A stretch of DNA of 64,000 nucleotides, from the NCBI GenBank assembly GCA_028277395.1, contig JANQGJ010000001.1, positions 1 through 64,000 of the forward strand. Reading direction: 5' to 3'. A model generated the notes under the pieces. That model ran no database searches. It worked only from the letters and a program-made list of their open reading frames with translations, and was not told the origin of the DNA. The translations under genes and the position numbers were made by a program. The stretch is from Bacteroidales bacterium. GTDB taxonomy: Bacteria; Bacteroidota; Bacteroidia; Bacteroidales; F082. Positions 7,622 through 18,185 of the stretch are shown here, piece after piece. The first letter of the stretch is position 1, and every line of letters begins with the position of its first letter.

Positions 7622-10600
7622 TTACTTAAGGTACTTAGCAGTTTCTGATTCTCTACAATTTTTAATGCCGGCAACAGTTCCGGAATAAACAACATTTCCT
7701 CCATTAATCCCACCTTCAGGCCCAAGATCAATTATATGGTCTGCATTGCTGATTATATCAGTATTATGTTCGACCATTAATACGGTATTCCCTTCAGCAA
7801 CCAGTTTTTCTGCCAATTGCAGTAGAACCTCAACATCCTTCATATGTAGTCCAGTTGTAGGCTCATCAAACAGGTACAGGCAATTATTTTCATTTTTTTC
7901 AGACAATCTTGAGGCAAGTTTTAATCTTTGAGTTTCCCCACCTGATAATGTGCCTGTTGATTGTCCCAGTTTTAGGTAACCAAGCCCTGTTTCTTCCAGT
8001 ATCTTAAGTATTCTGCTAATATCTTTATGATTCTCAAAGAAAATACGAGCTTCAGATACTTCCATGTGGAGAACATCAGAGATATTTTTATGGTTGTACT
8101 TAATATCAAGTATATAATCTTTGAACCTGTTTCCATGGCATGAATCACATATTACCCAAACATCTGAAAGAAAATCCATGCTCACCTTTACGCTTCCCAT
8201 TCCCTTACATACAGGACATCTTCCATCCTTACTGTTAAATGAAAAATGTGCTTTTTTAAGATTCAGTTTTTTAGAATCCTCACTTGCCGCAAATAATCCT
8301 CTTATCAGGTCAAACAAGCCGGTATATGTTGCTGCAGTACTTAATGGAGATGTGCCTATCCGTTGCTGATCAACAACCAGCATTGAATCAATATTTTGAA
8401 AGGAAATGTCTGTACATCTAACAGGACTGCCGGCTTCATATGAACCGGCAATTACATCAAAAGCAAGTGATGATTTTCCACTTCCCGAAACACCGGTAAT
8501 AACTGTAATACATCCCAAAGGTATTTCAACATCAATATCATTAAGGTTATTCGCCGAAGCACCTTTAATTATAACAGCGTTTTTACCAGTATTAGTTCTC
8601 GTAATTTTTTTTAAAGATGGTTTTGATAAATAACTTCCGGTTACCGATTCAGGATTTTCAACTATGTGTTTAAAACTTCCTTCAGCTATTATCTTTCCTC
8701 CGTTAACTCCTGCTCCGTGACCAATATCAATAATATGATCGGCATTTGCAATCACCTGTTGATCATGTTCAACAATGATTATGGTATTTCCATTTCTTTT
8801 TAATTTATCTAATGTCTTCAATAAATTACCGGTGTCTCTTGGATGCAATCCTAAAGTAGGTTCATCCAGGACGTAAGTAAGATCGCATAATTCAGATATC
8901 AACTGCGTTGCGATTCTTAATCGTTGTGACTCTCCTCCTGACAATGTAGAAACAGGCCGGTTTATTGATAAATACCCAATTCCAATTTCAATGAGTTGCT
9001 TTAATTTTGCAATAATCCGGTTTATGAGTTCTCTGCTGACAGTTGCTTCATTTACAGTAAGTTCTTCGGTAATCCTGTAAAAGAAATCCAGAGATTCATC
9101 AACAGATAAAGCTGATAACTCCGAAATATTCTTATCTCCAACCATAACCCTTAGAACCTTATTGTTAAGTCTGCCTCCCTTACACCTACCACAAGTAATA
9201 TCGCTTATAATCTGTGAGTATGCATCACCACGTTTTCCGTGTTTTTTTATTTCATATTCTTCATTAAAGTAATTAACAAAACCTTTCCACAATACAGACA
9301 TTTTATGGGTTCCCTCTCTGCTGCCACGTTTAAATTTCCATGATACATCATAGTTTATTTCACCTGTACCATATAGAGCTATTTTTTTAGCATCACAACT
9401 TAATTCCTTGAATGGGAGTGAATAATCTATACTGTTGCTTTCACCAACTGCCAGCAATGTGTTAATATACTGACCATCCGGATTTCCGAAAAATTTTCCG
9501 GGGTTTGTACGATCCATTGCACCATCAATAAGGGGTTTTTCGGGATCTGTAACGAACTTTTTAGGATCACAGGCAGTTATAATACCCAATCCGTTACAAT
9601 GTGGGCATGCCGCACCGGCATTGTTAAATGAAAACATCGATGCCGGATAGTTACTATTAGTTACATCATCATTTTTACCAATTCTCGAATATAATAATCT
9701 GTAATGATCATAAATACCTGATAAAGTCCCAACAGTGGACCTGTTATTACTTTTATATCCCTTTTGTCCTATGGCAATTGCAGGCGTTAGTCCTGTACAC
9801 TGTTCCAGCTCCGGTTTCTTTATTTTATTCATCATCCTTCTGGCATATGATGAAAATCCCTCGGTAAACCTGTTTCTGCTCTCCGAATATATGGTATCAA
9901 AAGCGAGCGATGATTTTCCACTTCCCGAAACACCCGTAATTACTGTAGTTTTATTCAGAGGTATTACAACATCAATATTTTTGAGATTGTTGGTTGTAAC
10001 TCCTTTAAATACAATATTTGATCTATTTATGCTACTTTCAGTAATTATAGGATCAACTTTTTCAGACTGATATTGTAAAAGCGCTTTCCCGGTTTCTGAT
10101 TCATTGCAGTTCATTACCTGTTCCGGTGTTCCCTGTATTATAAGTTGTCCACCTTTATCACCTCCTTCGGGTCCCAGATCAATAATATGATCGGCCTGGA
10201 TTATAATGTCAGTCTCATGCTCAATCATTATTACAGTATTGCCTTTATCAACAATATTATTAATTGAGTCCAGCAGATAGGATATGTCGGCTTTATGTAG
10301 CCCTGTAGAGGGTTCATCCAATATATAAACCATGTGACCGGTAGATGTTTTATATAATTCTGAAGCTAGTTTAACACGTTGAGCTTCACCACCCGATAAT
10401 GATGTTGATGTCTGTCCCAGCTTCAGATAACCTACATCAAGGTTTCTGAGCTGTTCAAGTATTTTTACTATCTTTTTTTCGCCTTCAAAAAATACCAATG
10501 CTTCATTCACAGAAAGCTCAAGTACCTCATGAATGTTTTTATTTTTGAAAGTAACCTCAAGTGTTTCCTCGTTAAACCTGCTACCACCACATTTATCACA

Positions 10601-12559
10601 TGTTATACTGACATTACCCATAAAATGCATACCTAGTTCTGTATAACCAGCTCCTTCACAGTACTCGCACCGGCCACCTTTATTGTTAAACGAAAACCTG
10701 CTTTTGCTATAGCCTTTTTCCTTTGAAAGAGTTTGCCTGGAGAATATGTCCCTAATGTGATCAAACAAACCAGTATATGTTGCCGGGTTACTTCTTGAGG
10801 TTCTGCCAATCGGGGATTTATCTATCTCAACTAATCGTTTAACTTTATGTGTTATACTACTTGTTTTACAGTTGGTTGGTGTATCTGTATTTCTGAGATT
10901 TTTAGCGATGACCTCATGTACCAAGGTAGATTTTCCGGCACCTGATACACCGGTTATTACATTTAATAATCCTAGTTTAATTTCAACATCAATATCTTTC
11001 AGGTTGTACTTTGAAGCTCCTTCTATTTTAAAACTACCTGTGGAAATCCTCTGGCTTTTTACAGAAAAATCATCTCTGATGTTTGAATAATACTTTGCAG
11101 TAAGACTATCAGGATATTTCTCAGGACTTCTGAAAAAATATCCTGACGATCCCTGATAAATTACATTTCCTCCATCCAGACCTGCTCTGGGTCCTATATC
11201 TATAATATGATCGGCAGCTCTGATGGTTTGCTCATCATGCTCTACAATTACAACTGTGTTTCCATTGTTTCTGAGCGTGCTTAATACCTTCAGAAGTTTA
11301 CTGTTATCCCTGTAATGAAGTCCTGACGAAGGTTCATCCAACAAATAGAGTATCCCCTGAAGCCCGCTCCCAACCTGTGATGCAAGTTTAATCCGCTGTG
11401 ATTCCCCTGTTGATAATGTTGTTGACTCTCTGGATAATGTAAGATAGTTTAATCCAAGTAATATCAAATATTCAATTCTCTTAATGGCATTATGAAGTAT
11501 GCTTTCAATTACATCCTTGTTATCAGTTTCTTTGGTGAGTTTTAACAGAATCTCAAGTAACTCTGACAATTGCATATCGGATAGATCGCTGATACTGTAA
11601 TCATCAATTTTAACTAATCTGGCTTCTGCTCTCAATCGGGTTCCCTCACAATCCTTACATACTTTTGAACTTGTAAATCTTAATATATTATCATTTCTGT
11701 CACGATACAGAATATCTTCCATTATCGGGATCATACCCTTGTAATAGCTTTCTTCCCGGGGAAGGGCTGTAATTCCCTTCCATTTTAATCTTGATTCAAG
11801 AGAGTGTTTGCCAAACAGTATTTTTACTTTGTCACTGCCGTACAGTATGACTTCCTTTTGCGATTCGGTTAATTCTTTCCATTGGATATCCACACTAAAT
11901 CCATTGGCCTTACAAACCTTATTTAATTCATCAACCCGTACCTGTGAATAGACAATGTACCCAGTAGGGGTAGTAGGTACCAGCGCTCCCTGTCTTAGTG
12001 TAAGATTTTTATCAGCAATGAGTTTGTTAATATCAATATGTTCTGTCACTCCCAGTCCTTTACATGTTTCACAAGCCCCATATGTGGAATTGAACGAAAA
12101 CAGCTTGGAGAGCAGTTTGATTTTTTGAGTCTTGCAACCATGACAAATATCATCTGTGGAATCAATGAAACTATTGCATTCTTTACAAAATTGTTTACCT
12201 GTTCGGGCAAACAACAATCGTAAGTAATCATAAACACCTGACATAGTACCTACTGTAGATCTTGGGTTGGAAACCATGGCATTTTGATTTATGGCCAATG
12301 CAGGTTGTAAACCGGTTATTTCTTTAACGTCAGGTTTTTCAAGTTTGCCAATGTATTGTCTGGAATATGTAGAAAATGACTCCATAAACCTTCTCTGGCT
12401 TTCCTTAAAGATAATATCGTACACTAATGATGATTTTCCGGAACCGGATACACCTGTAATTACTGTAATTGAATTATGAGGAATATCAATGCTTATTTCT
12501 TTTAAGTTATTCTCATTGGCGCCGATAACTTTTAGCATTTTTTTATTCACAGTATCCAT
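7622..12559 (-). CDS. Tandem double UvrA-like ABC ATPase without UvrB-binding domains
   Basis: A 1645-residue cytoplasmic protein consisting of two UvrA-like units (about 1-840 and 845-1645), each with two ABC modules, so four ATPase sites. Walker A motifs GVSGSGKSS or GVSGAGKST lie near residues 36, 535, 874 and 1353. Signature motifs lie near 381 (LSTGESQR, atypical), 719, 1203 and 1536 (LSGGE). Walker B segments of the form DEPxxGLH follow each. The UvrA zinc modules are kept (CEYCEGAGY...CDKCGGSRF and CPVCKGMG...CDSCHGNRF). In canonical UvrA of about 940 residues, over 100 residues between the first ABC region and SFNSxxGAC bind UvrB; here only about 30 (half 1) and 15 (half 2) remain. 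It therefore resembles UvrA-like drug-resistance proteins rather than the excinuclease subunit. It is encoded 27 bases after the Tet-like gene in one operon. A role in antibiotic resistance is inferred. Confidence 0.9.
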   Translation of the reverse strand: MDTVNKKMLKVIGANENNLKEISIDIPHNSITVITGVSGSGKSSLVYDIIFKESQRRFMESFSTYSRQYIGKLEKPDVKEITGLQPALAINQNAMVSNPRSTVGTMSGVYDYLRLLFARTGKQFCKECNSFIDSTDDICHGCKTQKIKLLSKLFSFNSTYGACETCKGLGVTEHIDINKLIADKNLTLRQGALVPTTPTGYIVYSQVRVDELNKVCKANGFSVDIQWKELTESQKEVILYGSDKVKILFGKHSLESRLKWKGITALPREESYYKGMIPIMEDILYRDRNDNILRFTSSKVCKDCEGTRLRAEARLVKIDDYSISDLSDMQLSELLEILLKLTKETDNKDVIESILHNAIKRIEYLILLGLNYLTLSRESTTLSTGESQRIKLASQVGSGLQGILYLLDEPSSGLHYRDNSKLLKVLSTLRNNGNTVVIVEHDEQTIRAADHIIDIGPRAGLDGGNVIYQGSSGYFFRSPEKYPDSLTAKYYSNIRDDFSVKSQRISTGSFKIEGASKYNLKDIDVEIKLGLLNVITGVSGAGKSTLVHEVIAKNLRNTDTPTNCKTSSITHKVKRLVEIDKSPIGRTSRSNPATYTGLFDHIRDIFSRQTLSKEKGYSKSRFSFNNKGGRCEYCEGAGYTELGMHFMGNVSITCDKCGGSRFNEETLEVTFKNKNIHEVLELSVNEALVFFEGEKKIVKILEQLRNLDVGYLKLGQTSTSLSGGEAQRVKLASELYKTSTGHMVYILDEPSTGLHKADISYLLDSINNIVDKGNTVIMIEHETDIIIQADHIIDLGPEGGDKGGQLIIQGTPEQVMNCNESETGKALLQYQSEKVDPIITESSINRSNIVFKGVTTNNLKNIDVVIPLNKTTVITGVSGSGKSSLAFDTIYSESRNRFTEGFSSYARRMMNKIKKPELEQCTGLTPAIAIGQKGYKSNNRSTVGTLSGIYDHYRLLYSRIGKNDDVTNSNYPASMFSFNNAGAACPHCNGLGIITACDPKKFVTDPEKPLIDGAMDRTNPGKFFGNPDGQYINTLLAVGESNSIDYSLPFKELSCDAKKIALYGTGEINYDVSWKFKRGSREGTHKMSVLWKGFVNYFNEEYEIKKHGKRGDAYSQIISDITCGRCKGGRLNNKVLRVMVGDKNISELSALSVDESLDFFYRITEELTVNEATVSRELINRIIAKLKQLIEIGIGYLSINRPVSTLSGGESQRLRIATQLISELCDLTYVLDEPTLGLHPRDTGNLLKTLDKLKRNGNTIIIVEHDQQVIANADHIIDIGHGAGVNGGKIIAEGSFKHIVENPESVTGSYLSKPSLKKITRTNTGKNAVIIKGASANNLNDIDVEIPLGCITVITGVSGSGKSSLAFDVIAGSYEAGSPVRCTDISFQNIDSMLVVDQQRIGTSPLSTAATYTGLFDLIRGLFAASEDSKKLNLKKAHFSFNSKDGRCPVCKGMGSVKVSMDFLSDVWVICDSCHGNRFKDYILDIKYNHKNISDVLHMEVSEARIFFENHKDISRILKILEETGLGYLKLGQSTGTLSGGETQRLKLASRLSEKNENNCLYLFDEPTTGLHMKDVEVLLQLAEKLVAEGNTVLMVEHNTDIISNADHIIDLGPEGGINGGNVVYSGTVAGIKNCRESETAKYLK

Positions 12560-12586
12560 TACACAACAATATTCGATATTAGTAAA

Positions 12587-14554
12587 TTATGATAAGGCTT
12601 TTCTTGCCTTGAGGATATATTTGGCTCTGTCCAACGGGCTGATTCCTCTATACGGTATTATTTCCCCAAATTCCACTGAACATTCCTGATACCCGTCGAA
12701 ACTTGTGGCAAACTTGCCTTTTCCAGCTGTTAAAGAACTTAATTTAGTAGAGTATTCCAGGGAAGTGGCAACAGGTATCCTGCCCGACAGAGTAAATCTA
12801 TTGTTCTCAATATTTGGTATTCCAACTTCTGCTCTTAATTGGGTAAGGCTGCTTACAACTATCCCAAGTTTTTCTTCCGGTGCGGTAATTGTAAAATTTA
12901 GTATTGGTTCCAAAAGAGTTGTTCCTGTTTTTTGCAATCCTTTCAGAATTGCCATGGGAGTTGCAACAGCAAAGTCACCTGCTCTGGAGTGCACATTGTG
13001 GTCTTCATCACCAAGCAGGGTAATTTTAAGGTCGGTTACTTCCCATCCGTAATTACCCTGTTGAAGTGCAAAAGGTATAGTTCTTTCAACCTCATGCTGG
13101 TATCTCCTGGCAATATCATTTACACCAACATCACTAGAGAAAGAAACTCCGCTTCCCCTTTCTGCGGGCTCAATTAAAAACCTTACAACAGCCCAGCATG
13201 GTTTAGGCATGGTATATTCTTCAAATCCTTCTCCTGTGGTTATTGGGGTTTCTTTATAAATTACAGTAGGTTTACCAAAAACAACTTCGATATCAAATCG
13301 TTCCATTAAAATTGCTTCCAGTATTTGCAATTGCATGATTCCGAATATTCTGATATGAATTTCCCGTTCATCTTTTAACCATAACAAATCAATTGCGGGG
13401 TCCTCATCGGCAATAATATGCATATAAGTAACCAACTCAGAATATAGTTTTTCATCTTTAGGTGATACTTTAACCGTGAGCATTGGTTTAAGCAGTTCGG
13501 GTTCTGGATTATCCAATGAAGTTCCAATAATGTCACCGGCTCTAATGTCAGTTAACCCACATACTGCAGCAGTATCGCCTGCATGAAGCATATTTATTTC
13601 TTCATAGTTTTTACCTTGTAGTTTACGTAAATGCGTAATTTTGGCTTCCTTTTTTTCAGAGGAATAGCAAACCAGATCCCTGATTGTAATGGTCCCGTTA
13701 AACAATCTTACACTTGCAATTTTGCCATATTTTTTATCATGTTCAACCTTAAAAACAACTCCGGAAACGGGCTTTGAATCATCTCCGGATGCAACAGGCA
13801 TATACAGGGAAATGGCATCCATTAATTCACTAATCCCAATATCAAACTTTGCTGAACCGATAAATACCGGAAACGCTTCCCTGTTTTGAATCTGTTTTCG
13901 TAAAGACTTTTCTAATTCTTCAGTAGAAATACTCTCCTCGTTAAAATATCTGTCAAGTAATTCATGATCATCGCTTATTATTGATTCAAGGATGTTTTCA
14001 TCATATGGAACTGAATTATCTTCTCCAAGGTAATTATCAATATCTGCATTATTTGTCCCTTCATCAATTACTTCCTGCATGATAATAATGTTGTCAGAAA
14101 AATCCCGTTTCAACTCATCAATTATCGATCCTGTATCTGCCCCTGCACGATCTGTTTTATTGATGAAAAAGAAAACAGGTATATCAATATTTCTGATTGC
14201 TTTCCATAGTGTTTCCGTATGTGCCTGAATTCCTTCAACTGCTGATATAACTATGATAGCACAATCCATTGCTAACATACTGCGTTCAACTTCTGATGAG
14301 AAGTCAACATGTCCGGGAGTATCGATTATATTAATGATCTTGTCTTTCCAGCTTAATGAAGCAGAAGCACTTCTGACTGAAATTCCTCTTTCAGTCTCCA
14401 CTCCAAGCCAGTCGGTTTGAGATGTGCCTTTATCTACATTCCCCGGTTCGCTGATCACTCCGCTTTTATGTAGAAATAATTCAGTAATTGATGTTTTTCC
14501 TGCATCAACATGGGCTACTATTCCAATATTTATATAATTCCTGTTTTCTGACAT
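12587..14554 (-). CDS. Tet(M)-like ribosomal-protection GTPase (EF-G family)
   Basis: 655 residues, close to the 639-657 of Tet(M)/Tet(Q). GTPase motifs are intact: AHVDAGKT (14-21), RGISV (56-60), DTPGH (78-82), NKTD (132-135) and GSAKF near 228. EF-G-type domains II-V follow, including NYGWEVTDLKITLLGD in domain IV and a C-terminal GYQECSVEFGEIIPY segment that matches the end of Tet proteins. The domain IV tip, where Tet(M)/Tet(O) carry YSPVSTPAD to displace tetracycline, reads EDHNVHSRAGDF near residue 520, so the drug or substrate may differ. It is first in a minus-strand operon with the double UvrA-like gene and has a consensus -7 element 22 bases before the ATG. Confidence 0.85.
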   Translation of the reverse strand: MSENRNYINIGIVAHVDAGKTSITELFLHKSGVISEPGNVDKGTSQTDWLGVETERGISVRSASASLSWKDKIINIIDTPGHVDFSSEVERSMLAMDCAIIVISAVEGIQAHTETLWKAIRNIDIPVFFFINKTDRAGADTGSIIDELKRDFSDNIIIMQEVIDEGTNNADIDNYLGEDNSVPYDENILESIISDDHELLDRYFNEESISTEELEKSLRKQIQNREAFPVFIGSAKFDIGISELMDAISLYMPVASGDDSKPVSGVVFKVEHDKKYGKIASVRLFNGTITIRDLVCYSSEKKEAKITHLRKLQGKNYEEINMLHAGDTAAVCGLTDIRAGDIIGTSLDNPEPELLKPMLTVKVSPKDEKLYSELVTYMHIIADEDPAIDLLWLKDEREIHIRIFGIMQLQILEAILMERFDIEVVFGKPTVIYKETPITTGEGFEEYTMPKPCWAVVRFLIEPAERGSGVSFSSDVGVNDIARRYQHEVERTIPFALQQGNYGWEVTDLKITLLGDEDHNVHSRAGDFAVATPMAILKGLQKTGTTLLEPILNFTITAPEEKLGIVVSSLTQLRAEVGIPNIENNRFTLSGRIPVATSLEYSTKLSSLTAGKGKFATSFDGYQECSVEFGEIIPYRGISPLDRAKYILKARKALS

Positions 14555-14576
14555 CCATATTAATAATTTGAGTGCA

Positions 14577-14584
14577 CAAAAGTA
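14577..14584 (-). promoter_or_regulatory. -7 element TACTTTTG for the Tet-like/UvrA-like operon
   Basis: Read on the minus strand, TACTTTTG fits TAnnTTTG and ends 22 bases before the Tet-like ATG, predicting a leader of about 16-18 bases. No clear TTG is found 20 bases upstream. Confidence 0.5.
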
Positions 14585-14724
14585 GCAACTTATGGTGATG
14601 ATTTCATGGTAAAGTATCGTTTATATGATCTCATTATTGCCGGTTTATTGACAGCAGTACATATTAATTGCAAATTAATATTTTAGCTGGTCGGATATTG
14701 ATATTAAAAAAAAGATTAGTTTAA

Positions 14725-14740
14725 CGCCATAATTTCGGCG
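14725..14740 (+). promoter_or_regulatory. Hairpin abutting the oxidoreductase start codon
   Basis: CGCC and GGCG flank an 8-base loop, and the second arm ends directly before the ATG at 14741. In an mRNA this small GC stem would sit over the ribosome landing site. It could tune translation, though a 4-bp stem is weak evidence. Confidence 0.25.
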
Positions 14741-16786
14741 ATGAGGAAAACCATTAATACTGCTTGCCCCAGAAATTGTTATAGTTCTTGTTCATTCAAG
14801 GTTGAAGTAGAGAAAAGTCAGATAATTTCCATAGAGAATCAACCACTGAATAAAGCAACATCTGAGGGACCCTGCCTTAAAGGATTGAGCTATATTGAAA
14901 GAGTCAGATCCGGGAACAGGATATTGTATCCTCAGTTAAAATTAAAAGGTGAGTTTGTAAGGATCTCCTGGGATGAAGCTTTAACAATTATATCGAACAG
15001 GTTAACTGAGTTTAAAACCCGGTTTGGCAGTCACTCAATACTATTCTATGCCGCAAGTGGCATGTCGGGATTACTAAATAATGTAAGTTATAATTTCTGG
15101 AGATTATTCGGTGGTGTTACAACTACCTACGGGAATTTATGCTGGCCAGCCGGTTTAGAAGCAACAAGACTTACTTTGGGCGACAACAGGCACAATTCTC
15201 CATGGGATATTGAAAATGCTGGTTTGATTGTATTGTGGGGAAAGAATCCGGCGGAAAGTAATATTCATCAATCAGTTTTTATTGAAGCCGCACAGCGAAA
15301 GGGAGCAAAACTTGTTGTAATTGATCCGCGCAGAACGCCTTCTTCTGAAAGGGCTGATCTGTTCCTTCAGCCAATTCCGGGAACTGATGCAATTCTTGCT
15401 CTTGCAGTTGCCAAATTGATTATTGAATCAAATGATCATAGCATTGACTTTATTAATAGTTATGTAATTGGTTTCGAAAAGTTTTATGAACTTTTAGACA
15501 ATGTTAATATACATGAAGCAAGTATTGAATGTGGTGTACCTGTCTCATTCATCAGTGAGCTTGCCGACCTTATGGGTTCTGTTACACCAATGACAATTGT
15601 TCCGGGATATGGAATGCAGAGATATTCAAATGGAGGACAAACAATAAGATGCTTGTTAGCTTTATCCGTTATTACGGGAAATATCGGAAGGGAAGGAGCC
15701 TGTTGGCACTACGCAAATCTCCAGTCTTACATATTTGATCTAAAAAAGGAGCCTGAAAGCTATTATCCTGTTCAGGATGCGGATAACCCATTCAGAAGGT
15801 CTATCCCAACAGCAACCCTGGGGAAGTCTATGCAGGCTGTTAAATCTCCAAAACTAAAAATGGCATGGGTTGAAAGAGGTAATCCTGTTGCTCAAAACCC
15901 TGATACAAATGAAACTATCAGGGCGTTCAGAAAACTGGAGTTTGTTGTTGTAGTTGAGCAGTTTATGACAGATACTGCTCTTGAAGCAGATCTTATTCTA
16001 CCTGCCAAATCTATGTTCGAACAAAGTGATATAATTGGTTCTTACTGGAACCCTTATATTCAACTGAAGCAAAAAGTAATAGACCCACCGGGGGAAGTTA
16101 AGCCTGAAACAGAGATTTATTACCTGCTTGCAAATAAACTAAGGTTTTCTCAGGAAGATATTGACTCATATATTCCCTTTCCTGATGATAAATCAACAGA
16201 TGATTGGTTGGCTAATTATTTAAAGGATCACGATGGTTTATCTCTGGAAGTGCTAAAAGAAGGACCTGTTATGGCGCCGGGTATACAGCATGTAGCTTTT
16301 AGTGACATGAATTTTAATACTCCGTCAGGTAAAATTGAATTGTTTTCAGTAGAAGCAGAGAAAATGTGGGGTGTTAATCCTTTACCCACTTATGAGAAGG
16401 TACTTGAAGGTCATGGTAACAGGCAAAACGATTATCCTCTGTGTCTTCTCAGCCCTGTTACCAAGAACAGAATTCACTCTCAATTTGGCAATCTCGATTG
16501 CATAAAAATGCTTGATAACGAACAGTTTGTCGCCATAAGCTCCATGGATGCTTCTGAACGCGGAATAGAGAATAATGATGATGTCAGGGTATTTAATGAC
16601 AGGGGAGAGGTGAAAACAAAAGCCAGACTGGATAACAGCCTTAGAACTGGTAATGTGGTAATTTATAATGGATACTGGAATAGTGAAGGAGGAAGTCCGA
16701 ACTTACTTTCGATAGACCGGGAAACAGATATGGGACATGGTACAGCATTTCATGATAATATGGTTGAAGTTGAACTAATCAGGTAA
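14741..16786 (+). CDS. Molybdopterin-dependent oxidoreductase catalytic subunit
   Basis: A 681-residue member of the DMSO-reductase (CISM) superfamily. The N-terminal [4Fe-4S] site is C9-x3-C13-x3-C17-x27-C45, followed by the molybdopterin domains (LIVLWGKNPAESN, KLVVIDPRRTPSSERADLFLQPIPGTDAIL, MAWVERGNPVAQNPD) and the C-terminal cofactor-binding domain (NDDVRVFNDRGEVKTKARL). There is no twin-arginine signal, so the catalytic subunit should stay in the cytoplasm. The next gene begins two bases after the stop and encodes the electron-transfer and membrane-anchor subunit. The substrate is unknown; polysulfide, thiosulfate, DMSO and related acceptors are all handled by this superfamily. Confidence 0.9.
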   Translation: MRKTINTACPRNCYSSCSFKVEVEKSQIISIENQPLNKATSEGPCLKGLSYIERVRSGNRILYPQLKLKGEFVRISWDEALTIISNRLTEFKTRFGSHSILFYAASGMSGLLNNVSYNFWRLFGGVTTTYGNLCWPAGLEATRLTLGDNRHNSPWDIENAGLIVLWGKNPAESNIHQSVFIEAAQRKGAKLVVIDPRRTPSSERADLFLQPIPGTDAILALAVAKLIIESNDHSIDFINSYVIGFEKFYELLDNVNIHEASIECGVPVSFISELADLMGSVTPMTIVPGYGMQRYSNGGQTIRCLLALSVITGNIGREGACWHYANLQSYIFDLKKEPESYYPVQDADNPFRRSIPTATLGKSMQAVKSPKLKMAWVERGNPVAQNPDTNETIRAFRKLEFVVVVEQFMTDTALEADLILPAKSMFEQSDIIGSYWNPYIQLKQKVIDPPGEVKPETEIYYLLANKLRFSQEDIDSYIPFPDDKSTDDWLANYLKDHDGLSLEVLKEGPVMAPGIQHVAFSDMNFNTPSGKIELFSVEAEKMWGVNPLPTYEKVLEGHGNRQNDYPLCLLSPVTKNRIHSQFGNLDCIKMLDNEQFVAISSMDASERGIENNDDVRVFNDRGEVKTKARLDNSLRTGNVVIYNGYWNSEGGSPNLLSIDRETDMGHGTAFHDNMVEVELIR

Positions 16787-16787
16787 T

Positions 16788-18080
16788 ATGAGTAAAAATT
16801 ACTTTGTATTTGATGAAAATAAATGTGTTGGTTGCGAAGCATGCATAGTTGCCTGTGTTCTTGAAAACGGTATGCAGTTTCCTGAACAATGGAGAAATAT
16901 CTATTCATCAAATGTTAACAAAGTTCCAAACTTACCTTTACATCATCTTTCACTTGCATGCAATCATTGTGATGATGCACCTTGTATGAAGTATTGCCCA
17001 TCAGATGCTTATTACAGAGATTCAGTAACAAATGCAATAATTATTGATTCAAATAAGTGCATGGGGTGTAATTACTGTCAGTGGAATTGTCCATATGAAG
17101 CACCAAAGTATAACCAGGCTTTAAAAGTCATTGAGAAATGTAATTTTTGTAATTCAAGACTAAAGGAAAATAAAAAACCTGCATGTGCATGTCATTGTCC
17201 TGTCGGAGCTCTGGATTTTTCTTTTGATGAAATTGATAAAGCACAAATACACAGCAGAATAGAAGTGCCTGTTAACCCTTTGCCATCTCTGATAATTAAA
17301 GAGTTGGAAAATAAAAGCGGTCCTGTAAAGGACAACAATCTAATCGATGAAAAATACACTAAGAAGGTTGATTTGAAGATAGTTCCCGTGATATCAGCCA
17401 AAAAGGAATATCCGCTTCTTATATTCACTTTTGTTACTGCCATGATGGTTTCTATTTCAGCATCACAGATCCTTACCGGTTCAGAGTTAGTTTACAGAGT
17501 ATTGTTTCTTTTAGCCGGTACGGCATCCGCTGCCGTAAGCCTGTTACATCTTGGTAATGTCCGGTTATTCTGGAGGTCGGTAATTAACTTGCGAAATTCA
17601 TGGCTTAGCAGGGAGGTATTTTTCTTTTCAGTTTATATGATTTTAAGCATAACAGATTTGTTATTGTTAAATATTTCTGATGCATTTATTATTGTATCAG
17701 GATTAGTCACATTACTGTCAATTGACATGGTATATAAACCATTACAGTGGAACTGGAAATCGCAATGGCATTCAGGCCAGGTGTTTTTAATAAGTATTTC
17801 TTTGTTTTTGTTTTTAACAAACTGGTTGCTGTTATTGGCATGCCTGATCCTTATACGACTGGCAATTTACTATTTCAATGAAAATCACAAATCTAAAAGT
17901 TCAGTATTCATTGTCTTTAGGTTTGCTTTGGCAATAATTCCTATTGCAGCGTTGTATTTTGATTTTGGATTATTTCCTGTCATTTTACTATTTATAGCTG
18001 GCGAGTTATCAGACAGGATTATGTTCTACAATGAACTAGAGTTAATTACAGTTGAAAATCTGCCAGGAGTAAAATCATAA
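16788..18080 (+). CDS. Fused Fe-S ferredoxin and DmsC-like membrane anchor
   Basis: 430 residues. The N-terminal 170 residues carry four groups of four cysteines (C13-C16-C19-C23; CNHCDDAPCMKYC; CMGCNYCQWNC; CNFC...CACHC), the pattern of DmsB/PsrB-type proteins with four [4Fe-4S] clusters. From about residue 205 to the end, roughly eight hydrophobic helices form a DmsC-like quinone-reactive anchor. In most bacteria these are separate proteins; here they are fused. With the preceding gene it makes a complete quinol-linked oxidoreductase. With no Tat signal on either protein, catalysis on the cytoplasmic side is inferred. Confidence 0.9.
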   Translation: MSKNYFVFDENKCVGCEACIVACVLENGMQFPEQWRNIYSSNVNKVPNLPLHHLSLACNHCDDAPCMKYCPSDAYYRDSVTNAIIIDSNKCMGCNYCQWNCPYEAPKYNQALKVIEKCNFCNSRLKENKKPACACHCPVGALDFSFDEIDKAQIHSRIEVPVNPLPSLIIKELENKSGPVKDNNLIDEKYTKKVDLKIVPVISAKKEYPLLIFTFVTAMMVSISASQILTGSELVYRVLFLLAGTASAAVSLLHLGNVRLFWRSVINLRNSWLSREVFFFSVYMILSITDLLLLNISDAFIIVSGLVTLLSIDMVYKPLQWNWKSQWHSGQVFLISISLFLFLTNWLLLLACLILIRLAIYYFNENHKSKSSVFIVFRFALAIIPIAALYFDFGLFPVILLFIAGELSDRIMFYNELELITVENLPGVKS

Positions 18081-18185
18081 TAATTCAGTTTTTGATCTTT
18101 GTTTTATTATTACTGAACTATAAAACATAAAAGCCACAGGGAATAATTAATACGTACCTTGAAAATTACCATAAAATGACATTAT

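Noticed and set aside
8406..10070. Plus-strand frames with repeated [17 protein letters not shown] inside the double UvrA gene
   Set aside because: They are the antisense of the repeated Walker A coding sequence, so the similarity is a by-product of the real gene.
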